DNA of 64,000 nucleotides from Elgaria multicarinata webbii (GCF_023053635.1 NC_086180.1:35640947-35704946), one strand, 5' to 3'; positions 24,506-36,551 are shown, numbered from the stretch's first letter. Made by a program: numbers and translations. The notes: generated by a model from the letters alone, not told the origin.

Positions 24506-26239
24506 TAATATACTACATCACTAAAACAATTTACACAATTTTCAGCCTTTTGAATGGAGAATCAATAATTACAAAAATCATTTTCTAATTAGAGAAGCAA
24601 AGAATTTTGGTTTAAGTTCTACAAAGTAGCTTAGTAGATGAATACGAAACCAAACTAAATAATTATTTTTATTCAAATGGGTTTCCTAGAAGATACCGCT
24701 TCAGATCTTAAATATTTCGGGGTTAACTTTTGGCATCACGGGAACTCTCCTTTATATATAAAGATAAAATAAAATAGAACTATGTAGATATGTGTAAAAA
24801 AATTTTCTGGCTTCTTGAATGAAGCTTGAGCTGTGCTTATCAATTTAGTCAGAAAATCAACAACAGCTGCGGGTTCACCTACAGCAAAACAGAAAGAGCC
24901 ATCTGTGATCCATTTTATTTGGCTTCAGGGAAAAAAGTGTATTTTTGTGGTTCTGTTTCATCTCAAAATAATATAAATGAGGGATATTGGGTGGAGAAAG
25001 AGCAGCCAAAGCCAGTTGCACTATCTAACAAAAAGCTGCTTTTCTTTTTGCGTCAAGCAAAGCCTGTTTCCACGGCCACTTGAGCAGCAAGTACAGGAGC
25101 TGCACGACTCCAGCCTGCCCTCTTTCCAAATTTGTCAGGAAGAAAATGCCTTACTTTTACTTTTTTGCAGGAAGCCTTTGAAGCAATATATCCCCTTTAA
25201 TGGAGAGGTGAGTGACATCCCTGTAGTCCTAACGCTAGCCTCATCCTGACAAGTTACAACGGGCACCTAATTTGAAGCAACTAAATAAGTAAGAGAATAA
25301 ATATTGTGGCCCTTGGCTTTGTTGTTCATGAAAAGGACTATTAGAAATGTATTGCGCCAACAGCCATATAAACAAGTGCATTGAGGAGGCATTCTTGGGC
25401 CTTGTTGTTAAAATCATTGCCCTTGAGAGTAAGGGCTGGGTGTGTGTGTGAGAGAGAGAAGGGGAATGTGAGCTCTCACTTTTCCTTGCCCTGTAATCCA
25501 AGTGGGCTGCTTGTTCAAAAACATGTTCTCCCAGTCTTTCTGCTAGCTTTCATACACCTCAGGCACCACAAGCTGGTTTCGTTTGACCCTTGGCTCTGGC
25601 TTCTTTCTGATATTCAGAAGCTCCTTGGAGGACAGTGTACATTCAAACCAAGGCCTCCCCATACATGAGGCAGGAAGGGTCCCTTTATTTTTTGTAAAGG
25701 AGAATAAGGTTACCTAAACCAAGACTTGGTGTGTGTGTGTGGGGGGGGGGGGGGGTAATCAAGAAGATAGACCAGCTTTAATAGAAAAAGGAGAAGAATT
25801 ATTTTTGCAGAAGGTCCAGTTGCCTTACGGAACTTTCCCTTAGCCATTGGGTTTAGCAAAGAATCACTCAATTTCAACGAGGATTGGAATATCAACTTTA
25901 TTTTCCAGTGTCCTTTCCCCCTAAGTATTACAGTGCTGACATTCTAGCAAAACTGTTTTCTCTTTAGTATTTTTGTTCCCACCACCACCATCCTTTCAGT
26001 TCCCAGTTCTGTCTGCAGTGTCCACTCTGAAACTAAACTATTGGCTATGATATGATAGTCTCTGTCTCCATCCAGAGATATGCAAGTTCGGGAAACTCTC
26101 ATTGCATTCCTTCCTGCCACCAAAACTATTATGGGAAGGAGAGAGAAAGACAGTGTTTAGGGTATATTTATTTTCAACAGACGGGGAAGTGGGTGGGTTA
26201 TGGACTCTACAGGTACCTCATGCTGCTTCCTAGACATGA
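24506..26239. other. Intergenic stretch with a G-run microsatellite
   Basis: No gene or large repeat recognised over 1.7 kb. At about 25728-25756 a TG run passes into 16 consecutive G residues. 24826-25250 looks unique and not low-complexity, but the 85- and 90-codon frames there show no domain. Confidence 0.4.
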
Positions 26240-26370
26240 AAAAGGCCATAGTCTCAGTGGCCGAGCAAATGCTTAGTTTACAAAAGGCTTCAGGCGTAAT
26301 CCTTAGCATTTCTAGGTAGGGCTTGGGAAAACACCTGTTTAAAAACCTGGAAACCTCTTCCAGTAATATA
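26240..26370 (+). mobile_element. tRNA-derived SINE
   Basis: A decayed tRNA-like head ('GTCTCAGTGGCCGAGC', then 'TCAGGCGTAATCC' where the B box would be), followed by 'TTTCTAGGTAGGGCTTGGG' and 'AACCTGGAAACCTC'. It fits the reptile SINE also seen at 14455 (opposite strand) and 33533. Confidence 0.55.
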
Positions 26371-26660
26371 TTTGTTTATTTATTTGTAATTATAAATTTA
26401 TAGTGCTCAAGTCAGTTAACAATAAAATTCAGATTGTTGATCTTTGTTTTATATAATATATATATATATATATATATCATTTTTAAGAGTTTCATCTTTT
26501 GTAAACTGCCCAGACAGCTTTTCTTATTGGTAGTATAGATTATGATGATGATGATGACGATAATTTAAATTGTAACATAAAACAAATAAATTAAAATATT
26601 ACTAAAAACACTACTATAAAAGAAATAATCAGAACCAACCAATTAAAACTCACTTCAATA
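26371..26660. repeat. LINE-tail-like sequence with (AT)n
   Basis: A decayed L2-type tail ('TTGTAAACTGCCCAGACAGC') near 26500, a (AT)n run at about 26455-26477, and a GATGAT run near 26540. The remaining A-rich sequence continues to about 26650. Confidence 0.5.
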
Positions 26661-27729
26661 CCAGACTAGTTTATATGCCATTGGACTTCCTGAATAAACC
26701 CAATTTTGCCTGACGGTGGAAAGACAACCGAGCTTCTTTCGACAGGGAGTGTAGGTAGTACTGAGCAACATGGATCAATGTTCTAAGTTTTTATGTGGTC
26801 ACTTCCTATGTTCCTGTATCTGGATCAGAAAAAAAAAAAACTTCCAGAAAAGGCAGCTGCTAAATGTGAGAGATGGTCCCTCCTACGACATCACCTTGCA
26901 TACATGACGTGCACATTATTGGTCATTGCTGGATTAAAGTTTTCTGATTCTCATAATATATGGGGCATCTTCAAAAGCAGTGATAATGTACATTCCATGG
27001 CAAAAAAAGGCAAATCACCCTCCAAACTTACTAATTCTGACACCACAAAATATTATTCCACTTGTGATGAATTGCAAGTTTGAAATTCTTCCATTCCCAA
27101 GGAGATAAATTTCAGAGAGCAATGCATGAAAGTGTGGTGAAGTTATTGCAAAAATAGCACTGCGAGAGTTAAAGTGAGCAAGGTACACAGAAATCTCTTA
27201 ATCCTGACAAAATGTAATAAGGCGGTATACATTGCTCATGCTGCCACAGTACCTGCTTCGAAATTTCCTCCAGTAGTGTTTGAACAGCTGTTCAAACTGG
27301 AACTGAGATTATGGATGTGAAAGCACAGAGCCTCTCCTCACAGAAGCAAACCTTCTTTGTGAAGGGTCCATATGAACTGTCTTTCTTCAGTGAATGTTTT
27401 TATTTTGGGGGCAAATAGTGCAGCCTTATTTCCACCATTCGATGTTCAAAGGGAATATATGGCAATGATACCTGAAAGAAACCTGGAGCAGTTTTAGTTT
27501 TTTTTTACACAGCAGACTTTTTTTTAATAGTTCTTTTTTGAGTGAACATGGAGTGTACTGTTTGAGTACTCATGTGGGAACACAAAAAAAGGTTATTTTG
27601 TTTACAGGAACAGTGTTGTGCCACATAATAAAAACTGTGTGTGGTTGTGTGATGTGCACTATAAGCCTATTTCTTCCCCTTTCATGATACAACTCTCTCT
27701 CTCCAGCAGTGAGATGCTTGCCATCATCA
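26661..27729. other. Intergenic stretch, nothing recognised
   Basis: No gene or repeat terminus recognised. It contains poly-A and poly-T runs (for example near 26829 and 27500). Confidence 0.4.
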
Positions 27730-27985
27730 ATTTTATAGTTGTGGCACCCTATCTCTGGAATGCTCTTCCCAGGAAGAACTTACCCGGCACCTGTTCTTAC
27801 ATCGTTTTGGTCCCAAGCAAAAATCACTCTATTTTCCCAAGCTACTTAAATGTTGGCTTAGGGTTTTTTTCCCCCTTGTGGTTTTAGCTGCTCTGTGTCT
27901 ATGCTGCTATTTATTTATTTATGCTTATAAGTGTTTGATTGTTTTATCATGTATTTGTTAGCCACCCTAAAAGCGATACTAATGG
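27730..27985 (+). mobile_element. L2 LINE, last coding block and 3' UTR
   Basis: The frame reads 'VAPYLWNALPRKNLPGTC' and then an LKxHLF-like remnant, the C-terminus of L2 ORF2. It is followed by a T-rich 3' UTR with 'TGTTAGCCACCCTAAAAGCG'. Strongly truncated and diverged. Confidence 0.65.
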
Positions 27986-29827
27986 AGAAGGGCAAAACCA
28001 GTGTTGCTTAATGAAGAAATGAAATGCAATATTGCTAATTGTTGCATTCACTGGACTGGATTGACATTCATGGAAAGGAGCAGTTGAAGAGAGAAGCGAA
28101 CTCATTGCTCATACGAAATTATAAAGTGACAAGTCTTGCATGCACCTAAATGGTCCGATTTGATGTCAAGATGGTTTGTGAAGGAGACTGATATATGTGA
28201 CATGCATGTAGATATGTTTAGATTTAGGGTGACCATTCTTTTTGTTGACATGGTAAATCAAGGGCCAGTTTGTCATATCTTCTCAGATCCTCAAAGTTGA
28301 GCAGCCCCACAGAGGAAGTTTCACAAGCCGATCTGACCACACTGACAGATGCCACTTTCTGGTGGTGATTTGTGTGAGCACAGGGGCACATTTTTCAGCT
28401 GCCTCATTTACTGGGGGGCACTGCCCCTAAGCGGGGTCATGCAATCTTATACATTTCTTCTTACATCCCCAGGGCTGCTTAGAGGATTTTAGAGTATTGT
28501 GAACCAGTTCTCAGAGAGACAAACATTAGAAAAGCAGTAAATGTTCTGCGTCCCATGAAGATCTTTTCCAAACACCAGTACTTCTGGTTTTTGGTTTTTT
28601 TTTAAATTCAGGCACACTTTGGCTTTTGCCTGGCTTCCATCTTTGAGCTGCAGTCTCTAGTATGGCCTTGATACTTCACACACTATAAATCTCCTTGAAA
28701 GGATATGTACATCCAAAGCAGTTCACTCAGTTGCCTGTTCATGTTAACCATTTCCCCAAACATTAAATACCTCATGGGTTGTGTTTTGTTTTGGGGGTTT
28801 TCCTTGCCTTCATTTCTCTCCCGTTCTGCTGTCTTACTGATCCCAATCTGGCTAATCTCATGCCAGACCTAGATCATGAGGCCCAGCAATGCATTCTCGC
28901 CTATTTCAGATAGAATCCATGGGGGGAAATGCGAAGCATCTGGTCTGTCTCTCTCTCTGCCATTCAGGGTAGCTGTTTCTTCCTGGTTTCTTTTGTCACT
29001 GGAGGGTGATGAGAGAGCGCATGTCATGCAAAGCCTCTGATCTCACTTTCTTGTAACCTGAGAAGTAACCAAGGGTTAACCGTCACCTCAACTGCCTGAA
29101 AGATGAATGTCACATGAGCAGAACTAACAATATACAGGGAAAGTGACACTTAATGTGTCAGTTAACACTCAATACTGCATTAACTGCTGAGATGTAAGAC
29201 AGAAAAAGTGCCCTTCATTTTGCTGCTTCTGCATTCAAAATTAAAAGATGAAGAAAATGGGAAACGTTTACTGACAAATTCCCGTTCTTGAAGGTGACCT
29301 TCATCCCTCCTGGTGGAAAGCAGGGCCAAACTCTGACTACACCAGGGGCATCCCAGCCTTCTCAGAACAAACCTGGCAAGGCAGTCAACGCTCATTATAT
29401 AACAAAATACAAAGAGTAACCAAAGGAATGGTTCAAACAATAACAGCTTAGAATGTAATAAGATTAGAAGGTGATCTTGATGAGGCCCTGCTACCTTCTT
29501 CACCCATATCCAGCCTATTGCTAAGTGTATAAATTATCCTTTGGGTATCTTCAGGATCATGAATTTATGGTAAATCAAGATTTCCTTTTTCTCTGAGTTG
29601 ACCAAAGGGAGTCTTCACCTCCATGATACATAAAAGCAGATCACATTTCAAGATACCAACACACTCCAAAGCACCCTTCTGCTAAACATGCCTCTGTAGA
29701 TGAGAAGGTTAACCTTGTAATATTTAGTGAATGCATTCACTGATGTAACTTTATAGTTCTTCTGTAGACAAGTGTTGCTGATGTAGCCACTCATGTGACA
29801 AAAAGAACAGTAATATTTACTATTGGG
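27986..29827. other. Intergenic stretch, nothing recognised
   Basis: About 1.8 kb without recognisable repeats or coding blocks. The 107-codon minus-strand frame at 29180-29503 has no domain or splice context. Confidence 0.4.
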
Positions 29828-30620
29828 ACATAAGAACATGAGAAGAGCCATGCTAGATCAAACCAAGGTCCATCTAGTCCAGCATCCTGTTCACACAAGT
29901 TGTAAAACAGCTGTGCATGGAAAACCCACAAGCATGACATGAGTGCAACAGCACCTTCTTGCCCATATTGCCTAGCAACTGGTGTACATAGGCATAGGAG
30001 GGAGCATATACCTATTAGGACTAGTAGCCACTGATAGCCTTATCATCCAGGAATTTGTCCAATTCTCTTTGAAAGTTCTCCAAATTGGTGGCCATCACTA
30101 CACTTTTGTGAACCGCCCAGAGAGCTTTGGCTATTGGGCGGTATAAAAATGTAATAAATAAATAAATACATCTTGTGGTAATGAATTCCATAGTTGAACT
30201 ATGTGCTGAGTGGTCTACTTCCTTTTACCTGTTCTGAATCTCCCACCAATCAGCTTCATGGAATGACCCTGGGATGAGAGGGGGGGATGTCTCCCCATTC
30301 ACACTGCTGCACACCATGCATAATTTTGTCTATCTCTGTCATGTCTCTCCCTTCTCATTTCTTTTCTAAGCTGAACAGTCCCGATGTTGTAACCTTTCCT
30401 CATAGGGGAGTTGTTCCAGACCCCTTGATCATTTTAGTTGCCACTTTCTGCACTTTTCCCAACTCTTCTATATCCTTTTTGCCATGTGGTGACCAGAACT
30501 GCACACATTATTGCAAGTATGGTTGCATCATAGATTTCTATAAGGGGCGCATAATATTGGCAGTTCTTCTTGTCCCGTCCCCCCCAATTATATCTATATG
30601 CTACCATTATTCGTCATTCA
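29828..30620 (-). mobile_element. CR1 LINE 3' part with nested L2 tail
   Basis: A long minus-strand CR1: 'AGAGCCATGCTAGATCAAAC' at the 3' end, then 'TTTGTCCAATTCTCTTTG', 'GAATTCCATAGTTGAACTAT', 'CCATGCATAATTTTGTC', 'GTGGTGACCAGAACTGCAC'. It is interrupted at about 30104-30168 by a 65-bp L2 tail. The 162-codon plus-strand open frame over this copy is an antisense shadow. Confidence 0.85.
30104..30168 (+). mobile_element. Isolated L2 3' tail inserted in CR1
   Basis: 'GAACCGCCCAGAGAGCTTTG' and 'GGCTATTGGGCGGTATAAAA' with an AATAAATAAATA end. On both sides the CR1 sequence resumes ('CATCACTACA' / 'CATCTTGTGG'), so the inserted piece is only about 65 bp. Confidence 0.85.
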
Positions 30621-31196
30621 GCCATCTGCATGATGTCAACTTAGCATACTCCTTGTCCAAAGATACCTGCTTAAAAGGCACAATTAGTTCTTCCGATTGT
30701 CTGAACTTGAGACAGGTCAATACAAGACTTAAGGGCATATCTGAGAACAAATCTATGCCACCCCTCCACAGATGAAAGTGGTTGGGACAGAAGGTTGGTA
30801 AAACCAACTCCTGGATCCTGTCCTGTGAAACAATTTACTCTGCATTAGGGATGCATGATTATCCCACTATTCATGAAAAAACAAGTCAATCTTTTGTGAG
30901 AATTCCAAGTAAAACTTTACATAGGATTATGATCACTTCAAATTAGGCTACACTGAAGTATTCAGCCCAGCGATCTCAGTAAATTTTGAGGTGGGGAAAA
31001 ATATTCCCTGAAGATTGATCTTTGGGGGAGGGAAGCAAATTTGAGGGATTTTTAACTTGCCTTACATATGGGGTGCTTTTTCTTTTGAAAGCAACCACAA
31101 TGCAACACTTTTGACACCACTTCAACCAACTCAGCTGTGTTCCTGGGACACAACACCCCTGGGAGTGGTGCTATGCCATCATGTGATTTGATTTGA
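30621..31196. other. Intergenic stretch, nothing recognised
   Basis: No gene, and no repeat that I can name. Confidence 0.35.
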
Positions 31197-31650
31197 TTTA
31201 TTACATTTATATACCGCCCCATAGCTGAAGCTCTCTGGGCGGTTTGCAAAAGTTAAAAACAGTGAACATTAAAAAGTATTCAAAATTTAAAACCATCAAA
31301 AACATAAACAGTATAAAAACAATGGTATCCATTTAAAAACTACAGTTCTGGGGTCCATTAAAAAACAAACAAGCTTAGCGCTGTTAAATGCTGTTAAATG
31401 CCTGGGAAAAGAGAAAAGTCATGACCTTTTCTCCCCGATGAAGCTCGCCTGGCGCCGAAAAAATAACAATGTTGGCGCCAGGCGAGCCTCATCAGGGAGA
31501 TCATTCCATAATTGGGGGGCCACCACTGAAAAGGCCCTCTCCCTTGTTGCCATCCTCCGAGCTTCCCTCGGAGTAGGCACTCAGAGGAGGACCTTAGATG
31601 TTGAGCACAGTGTATGGGTAGGTTCATGTCGGGAGAGGTGTTCCATCAGG
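31197..31650 (-). mobile_element. L2 LINE, 3' end
   Basis: Starts with the complement of the L2 tail ('ATATACCGCCCCATAGCTGA', 'GCTCTCTGGGCGGTTTGC') and an A-rich 3' UTR. It continues into the C-terminal coding block (plus-strand 'TCATTCCATAATTGGGG', 'AAAAGGCCCTCTCCCTTG'). It carries a perfect 14-bp hairpin with arms at 31443-31456 and 31474-31487. Truncated near 31650. Confidence 0.8.
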
Positions 31651-31754
31651 TATTGTGTGCTGTGTGTTGTTATTCCCATGGGCATTCTTGGAGTACAGTG
31701 ATAGTTTTCCCCATTGGCTGGTCTTTTTTTTAAAAAAAAGTGTTTGTTGTTAAT

Positions 31755-31867
31755 ATTTTTAGAGTGCAATCCGATGCAGAAAAGTCTTACAGTGTTGGCT
31801 GAGGAATGCTGGAACTTGTAGGACTTTTTTCTGTCTAAACCTGCATAGGATTATGCATTTAATTGGT
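31755..31867 (+). repeat. Interspersed repeat (GGAATGCTGG family)
   Basis: Contains 'GAGTGCAATCCGATGCAGAA', 'GGCTGAGGAATGCTGGAAC' and 'TTTTTTCTGTCTAAACCTGC', ending in 'ATAGGATTATGC'. A second copy at 58203-58340 has the same right half and a mirrored left half, which suggests a fold-back element. Confidence 0.55.
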
Positions 31868-32699
31868 GGCACAATTGATTCAAGCTGGGAGCACTATACA
31901 CATCTACCTTTCTCTATATGGAGTTGTCTAATTTTCATGCATTTTTGTTTGTTATTTCTTTTTCTTATGTTAAGAAAGCACAGGTTCCTATGTTTAGTTG
32001 TTAAGACAACTTTTTGCAGAGTCCTGTTATACAATACCTCCCTTTCTCTGGACTTATATTAGTACAGTCCAATTGGCTTTGCTAACTGCAAAGCCGTAGA
32101 CCCGAATCTCTAAGTTTCACCGAACTCTATGGCTTTGCACTGAACGAAGCTGATAGGACTTTTCTTGACACGGTAATGTGCTTGAGTGAGTGATAACTGC
32201 TAAACACAAGTGACATGATTCAATAAAGTCAGTTACTATAAGTCTTTTAAACTAGAAATCCCATGTGTGCCTGTCAGCACAACTGACAGCTGAAGGTTCA
32301 TTTATGAATATCTTAAAGCAGACTTGACAGAATGATGAATCTCAAATTACAGTTACATAGAAGCAGCAGCTTGTAAATTTCTCTGATCCACCTTACATTA
32401 CTGCACTTCACTTGTGGAAGAGACTCGAAATTACCCTCCCAACTGGGTGCATAGTCGGATTGAAAAGATGCCCTGCTATGCACAGAAAGGAATGAATAGT
32501 ACACTTTCACATAGATTGTGAGCAAGAAAGTACTGCGAGTGATGAACAATTCTTATCAAGTTCTTCCAAGGGGCCAGGAGCCTTGGCTGATAGGGAGCCC
32601 TCCAGCAGCAGATATTGGTTCTTGAAGAGGGTGGCTGAGGGTGGTTGGTTGGTTATGTGTGGTTAGATAGTTTAGGTGTGTGGTTTGTAATTAGGAGAT
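31868..32699. other. Intergenic stretch, nothing recognised
   Basis: No gene. A GGTTGGTTGGTTATGTGTGG-type low-complexity patch lies near 32640-32665. Confidence 0.4.
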
Positions 32700-32702
32700 T
32701 GG

Positions 32703-32920
32703 GGCCTAATCTACACCAAGCAGGATATTGCATTATGAAAGTGGTAGTGTGGCAAGAGCCACACTACTGCTTTTTTGTGGTATTGAAGTGCACTGATAAC
32801 TGTTGGGGCCTATTGACACACTTCATATACAGCTTTCATAGTGCTATATCCTGCTGGGTGTGGCTCCTGCCTATTATATACCACTTTCATAGTGCAATCC
32901 TGCTTGGTGTGGATTAGGCC
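32703..32920. mobile_element. Palindromic Harbinger-like MITE, TGG target duplication
   Basis: The left end GGCCTAATCTACACCAAGC is mirrored by the complement at the right (GGTGTGGATTAGGCC), and both arms continue through 'AGGATATTGCA' and 'TATGAAAGTGG'. TGG flanks both ends directly (32700-32702 and 32921-32923), matching a 3-bp target duplication. It is 218 bp and clearly related to the 309-bp copy at 629-937. No coding capacity. Confidence 0.8.
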
Positions 32921-33532
32921 TGGGTTGATAGCCAAGAGGAAAAAGGATTGAGGCATAACTAAGATCATCAGCTCTTGTACTCTTTTGCATCAAAGCTTTC
33001 AGTTGAAAATCAAAGGAAGCACAAGCCTGTTTTCAAACTAGAATATGTGCTGCCTGCTGCAGTTCCAGGTCCCTGCTGCCGCTCACTGGCTGCTACGTAG
33101 GGCTTGCCCAGCCATGACACAGGGTGAGATGCCTACGTCAGGCAGCAGAGCAGCAAATTGTGCCACCTTGATCCCCAGCCCCCTCTAGGAGGGCCCACTG
33201 CCACAGCCTCTTGCGGGTGTTCTGGAGAGCCCCACCAGCCCCTCTCCTGCTGTGGCATTTGCTGCAAGAACCCCGCAACTGCTCCTTCCAGCTGCATGAC
33301 CCTCCATGGGCTGAGACAGCAGCACAAATAAAGGTAAGCGGACAGGGATTGTTGGGTGCGATGTGGTGGTGCTTCTTCTCTCTTGCTTCACCTTGTGCCA
33401 GGCCTGCTGCTTCCATAGATCTGCGGAGTGCAATTCTGCAGCCTTTTGTGGGCTGTGGGTGCTGCTAACTATCACTGCACAAGCAGCTAGAAGCTTTTGC
33501 ACAGCAGCTTATACTCTGCACAAGTCCCTTCC
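32921..33532. other. GC-rich unclassified stretch
   Basis: About 33040-33480 is richer in GC and CAGC/GCTGC words than its surroundings. It has open frames of about 65-105 codons on both strands, but none shows a domain. A donor-like AAAG|GTAAGC lies near 33334. It could be an unclassified repeat or a non-coding exon; I cannot decide. Confidence 0.3.
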
Positions 33533-33645
33533 CCCATAGCACTGAAACTCGGTGGTTCAATCCCTGGCATCTCCAGGTAGGGATGGGAAGTACTTCTGCC
33601 TGAAACCCTGGGGGGCTGCTGCCATTGAGTGTACACAATGCCTAG
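33533..33645 (+). mobile_element. tRNA-derived SINE fragment
   Basis: 'GTGGTTCAATCCCTGGC' carries the B box (GGTTCAATCC), followed by 'ATCTCCAGGTAGGGATGGG', 'CCTGAAACCCTGG' and 'GAGTGTACACAATGCC'. The A-box half is absent. Confidence 0.65.
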
Positions 33646-33734
33646 GTGGGAGTGGATGAGGGTCAATAAATACAATCCAATCAAGGCAGAGGTCTTGCTG
33701 CCCAGGTTAGTAGTATTTCTTCTATGATAGGGCT

Positions 33735-33853
33735 GAAATCCCCCTAAACCAGGATATTTTGGCCTACAACTCCCATCAGCTCTAGTCAACATAGTCAATG
33801 GTGAGGCATGTTGGGAGATATGGGCCAAAACATTCAGAGTTGCCCATCCCTGT
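33735..33853. repeat. Palindromic interspersed repeat (ACTCCCATCAG family)
   Basis: 'TTTTGGCCTACAACTCCCAT' on the left is mirrored by 'TTGGGAGATATGGGCCAAAA' on the right. Related to 10325-10443. Confidence 0.6.
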
Positions 33854-34103
33854 TCTAAAGGAATGTATTAGCAATGTGGAGGTGCTCAATTCTACACCTT
33901 TGTTGTTGGCTGCCTATATTGCATGGAGCATTTTCTGCTAGTTTGGGCTGGTATGTCAGTTGAATCCTACCTGGGCAGAGATAGCCTTGTCTCAGTAATC
34001 CGTGTCTGGTAAACTTCAAATTAGTCTATTGTAATGCATTATACATGGGGCTGTCTTTGAAGATAATTTCAAAGGTATAACCAGTCCAAAATAAAGCTGC
34101 AAA

Positions 34104-34735
34104 GAACATAAGAAGAGCCATCCTGGATCAGACCAAGGCCCATCTAGTCCAGCAATCTGTTCACACAGTGGCTGACCAGCAGCCCATGGAAAGAAAACTC
34201 ACAAGCAGGACAGGAGTACAACAGCACACTCCCACTCGTGCTCTCCACTAACTGCTTACATAGGCATACTGCCTTTGATACTGGATGTAGCATATAGCCA
34301 TCAGGATTAGTAGCCATCGAAAGCCATATCCTCCATGAATTTGTCCAATTCCCTTTTAAAGCCATCCAACTTGATGGCCATCACTACACCTCGTGGTACT
34401 GAATTCCATAGTTTGACTATGTGCTGTGTGAAGAGGTACATTTTTTACCTGTCATAAATCTCCCAGAAGTCAGCTTCACGGGATGATCTCGGGTTCTATA
34501 ATTATGAGAGAGGGAGAAAAATGTCTCCTTATCCATATTCTCTATACCATGCATAATTTTGTACAAAATTATCATGCCTTATTTGCCACTTTTCTAAGCT
34601 AAATGGTCCCAGATGTTGTAATGTTTCCACATAGGGGAATTTCTCCTTGAGTTGCCCTTTGGTTGCCCAAATGTAAAATACCCTTTCTTTCTTTTTTAGG
34701 TGCGGTGACCAGAGCTGTACACAGTATTCTTAGAC
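34104..34735 (-). mobile_element. CR1 LINE, 3' part
   Basis: Minus-strand CR1 with 'AGAGCCATCCTGGATCAGAC', 'ACACAGTGGCTGACCAGC', 'CCCTTTTAAAGCCATCCAAC', 'GAATTCCATAGTTTGACTAT', 'CCATGCATAATTTTGTAC' and 'GCGGTGACCAGAGCTG'. Diverged, with no coding left. Confidence 0.85.
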
Positions 34736-34859
34736 TGCCATCCAAGACCATTCTTAGACTGGCCTTGTCCTGCTTGTGGGTTCCCTGTGGGCAGCTGTGA
34801 ACTGGGAGTGGGAATTATGATCACATTATGTCTGTCCTTTGTCAGATGAGCTGGTTTCC

Positions 34860-35250
34860 AGCTCATTTCTGGGCTCAATTCAAAGTACTGATTCTGACCT
34901 TTAAAGCTTTTCGTGGTTTGGGCCTGGGAGCACTGAAGGACCGCATGCCTCTACATGTGCCTCTTCTGCCTGTACTTTTTAAGATCTTCAACAGAGACTC
35001 ATCTTTGGGTGCTTCTGCCATCTAAGGTGTGACAGATACATACAAGGGAAAAGGCCTATCCTTTGGTAGTGCCCTGACTGTAGAATGCTCTTACCTTAGA
35101 GGCTCACCTGGCACCTACTTTGAACTCATTTCAGTGCCAGGCACGAACCGCTTTATTTTCACATGCTTTTTAACCCTCTGCACATTGCTTTTGTGCTGCT
35201 TGGTGTTTCTTTCAATACTACTGACTGGTTTTATATTGCTCTTTTGAATT
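34860..35250 (+). mobile_element. L2 LINE, C-terminal coding remnant and 3' UTR
   Basis: The frame reads 'FWAQFKVLILTFKAFRGLGL' and 'GALKDRMPLHVP', the L2 tail block. It is followed by decayed 'ALTVECSYL'-type sequence (WNxLP region) and a T-rich UTR. Confidence 0.7.
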
Positions 35251-36208
35251 GCGGTGTTTTAGGCCACAACCCTATGAAGATAGTTGGTAGCCTCTCAACT
35301 CGGAGGCTGCCGAGTATCCAATTAAAGGTGACTGCACTGTGGAAGTGAACTGCTCTCCAGACACCCTGAATTTTAGCTAGATGGGCAATTCGACCCATCT
35401 AGTACAGGCTTTGGGGAGGTGACATCTGGGAATAGCTTGTAGGCCCACGCTCCCAGTCTCCTCCCCTCCCTGTCCATGGGAAGCCTCCTTTCCCCCATCT
35501 CCACAGAGTTCTCTCCATGGTAGATACAAGGGAAAGCAGGGCGTAGTTTCCTGGCTCCCAGCTCAGAGCCCTGTCTATGAGCTCAGAGTACCTACACAGC
35601 CTACCACTGCGTAATTATTGTAAATCATCTTGTAAAGCGCCCAGAGAGCTTCAGATATTGGGTGAGATAGAACTGAAATAATAATAACAATAATGTTTGA
35701 AATCTTAAAATTTGATTGTTGTGAAAAATCCAGGAGAGGTATCTCCTGTAAAATAAAAACTGAAAAGGTGTTGAAAAGTGATTTTATTTGTTTAAAGTGT
35801 TCATCCATTAAAAAAAACCCCTCTCCTCACTCTTATTTTTCTTACTCCCTTCTGTTTATTGTTTTAATTTCCCTCAAGCTTCAAATATTTTTCTGAAACA
35901 ACCAAGAGGAGATACCAGTGTCCACTTATGTAGAGGAAATGCCATGTGTGAAACAAGTCTTAGACTTGGTGCATTTGAGGATGAATTTATTTTGCAGACT
36001 AAACATAGCAAGTGATTCCTTCTCCATGGGGCTTAAGACTGGAACAGGAAGAAAAATATGAAAGGGCTTGTGAAAAAGAAAGAAACAAAGAATCAGGATA
36101 TCTGCACAAATTAACACAAATCATGTCTAGCTGATCTGCACTACTGCAGATTAAGGCCTGATGGAACTTGCTAAGAAGTGTCTTAACATCAGTGTTCTGG
36201 GAGAGAGT
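35251..36208. other. Intergenic stretch with one L2 tail
   Basis: About 35625-35692 is an isolated plus-strand L2 tail ('AAAGCGCCCAGAGAGCTTC', then 'GATATTGGGTGAGATAG' and an AATAATAATAACAATAAT end). The rest holds no recognisable gene or repeat. Confidence 0.5.
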
Positions 36209-36551
36209 TTAAGCTTCTCTACACACAGGAAAAATCCCATGTCTTATCATGGCTTTTGTCCTCACAATAATCAGACCAACATGATGCGCTCCTTCACATG
36301 CGATCACATGACTTGCTCCCTTCTCGGCAAGGCCCCATTGTGTTTTAATGTGACAGCTCCATCTAGTAGTGGGGAGATCTTGCAATATCTGAATAATACC
36401 TCATTATCTGTGGTTTGTTTCAAATGCACGATTTCCCGGGGATAGTGCAGGAGCTGTCCTGGCTGTTGATGACGTTGTGAAATGGACCTGCAAACTTCTG
36501 TGAGTGGTCAATCACGACAATGCTATAAATCACTTGTTTAGAGAAGCTCTT
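36209..36551. mobile_element. Non-autonomous DNA element with AGCTTCTCTA inverted ends
   Basis: AGCTTCTCTA at 36212-36221 is the exact complement of 36539-36548, and the similarity extends inward with one mismatch through ACA. The right part has 'GTGAGTGGTCAATCACGAC' and 'GCTATAAATCACTTG', words that resemble but do not match the right part of the GAGCATCATCAGA family. The target duplication is unclear. Non-coding. Confidence 0.55.

Noticed and set aside
30287-30775. 162-codon plus-strand frame
   Set aside because: Antisense shadow of a minus-strand CR1 copy.
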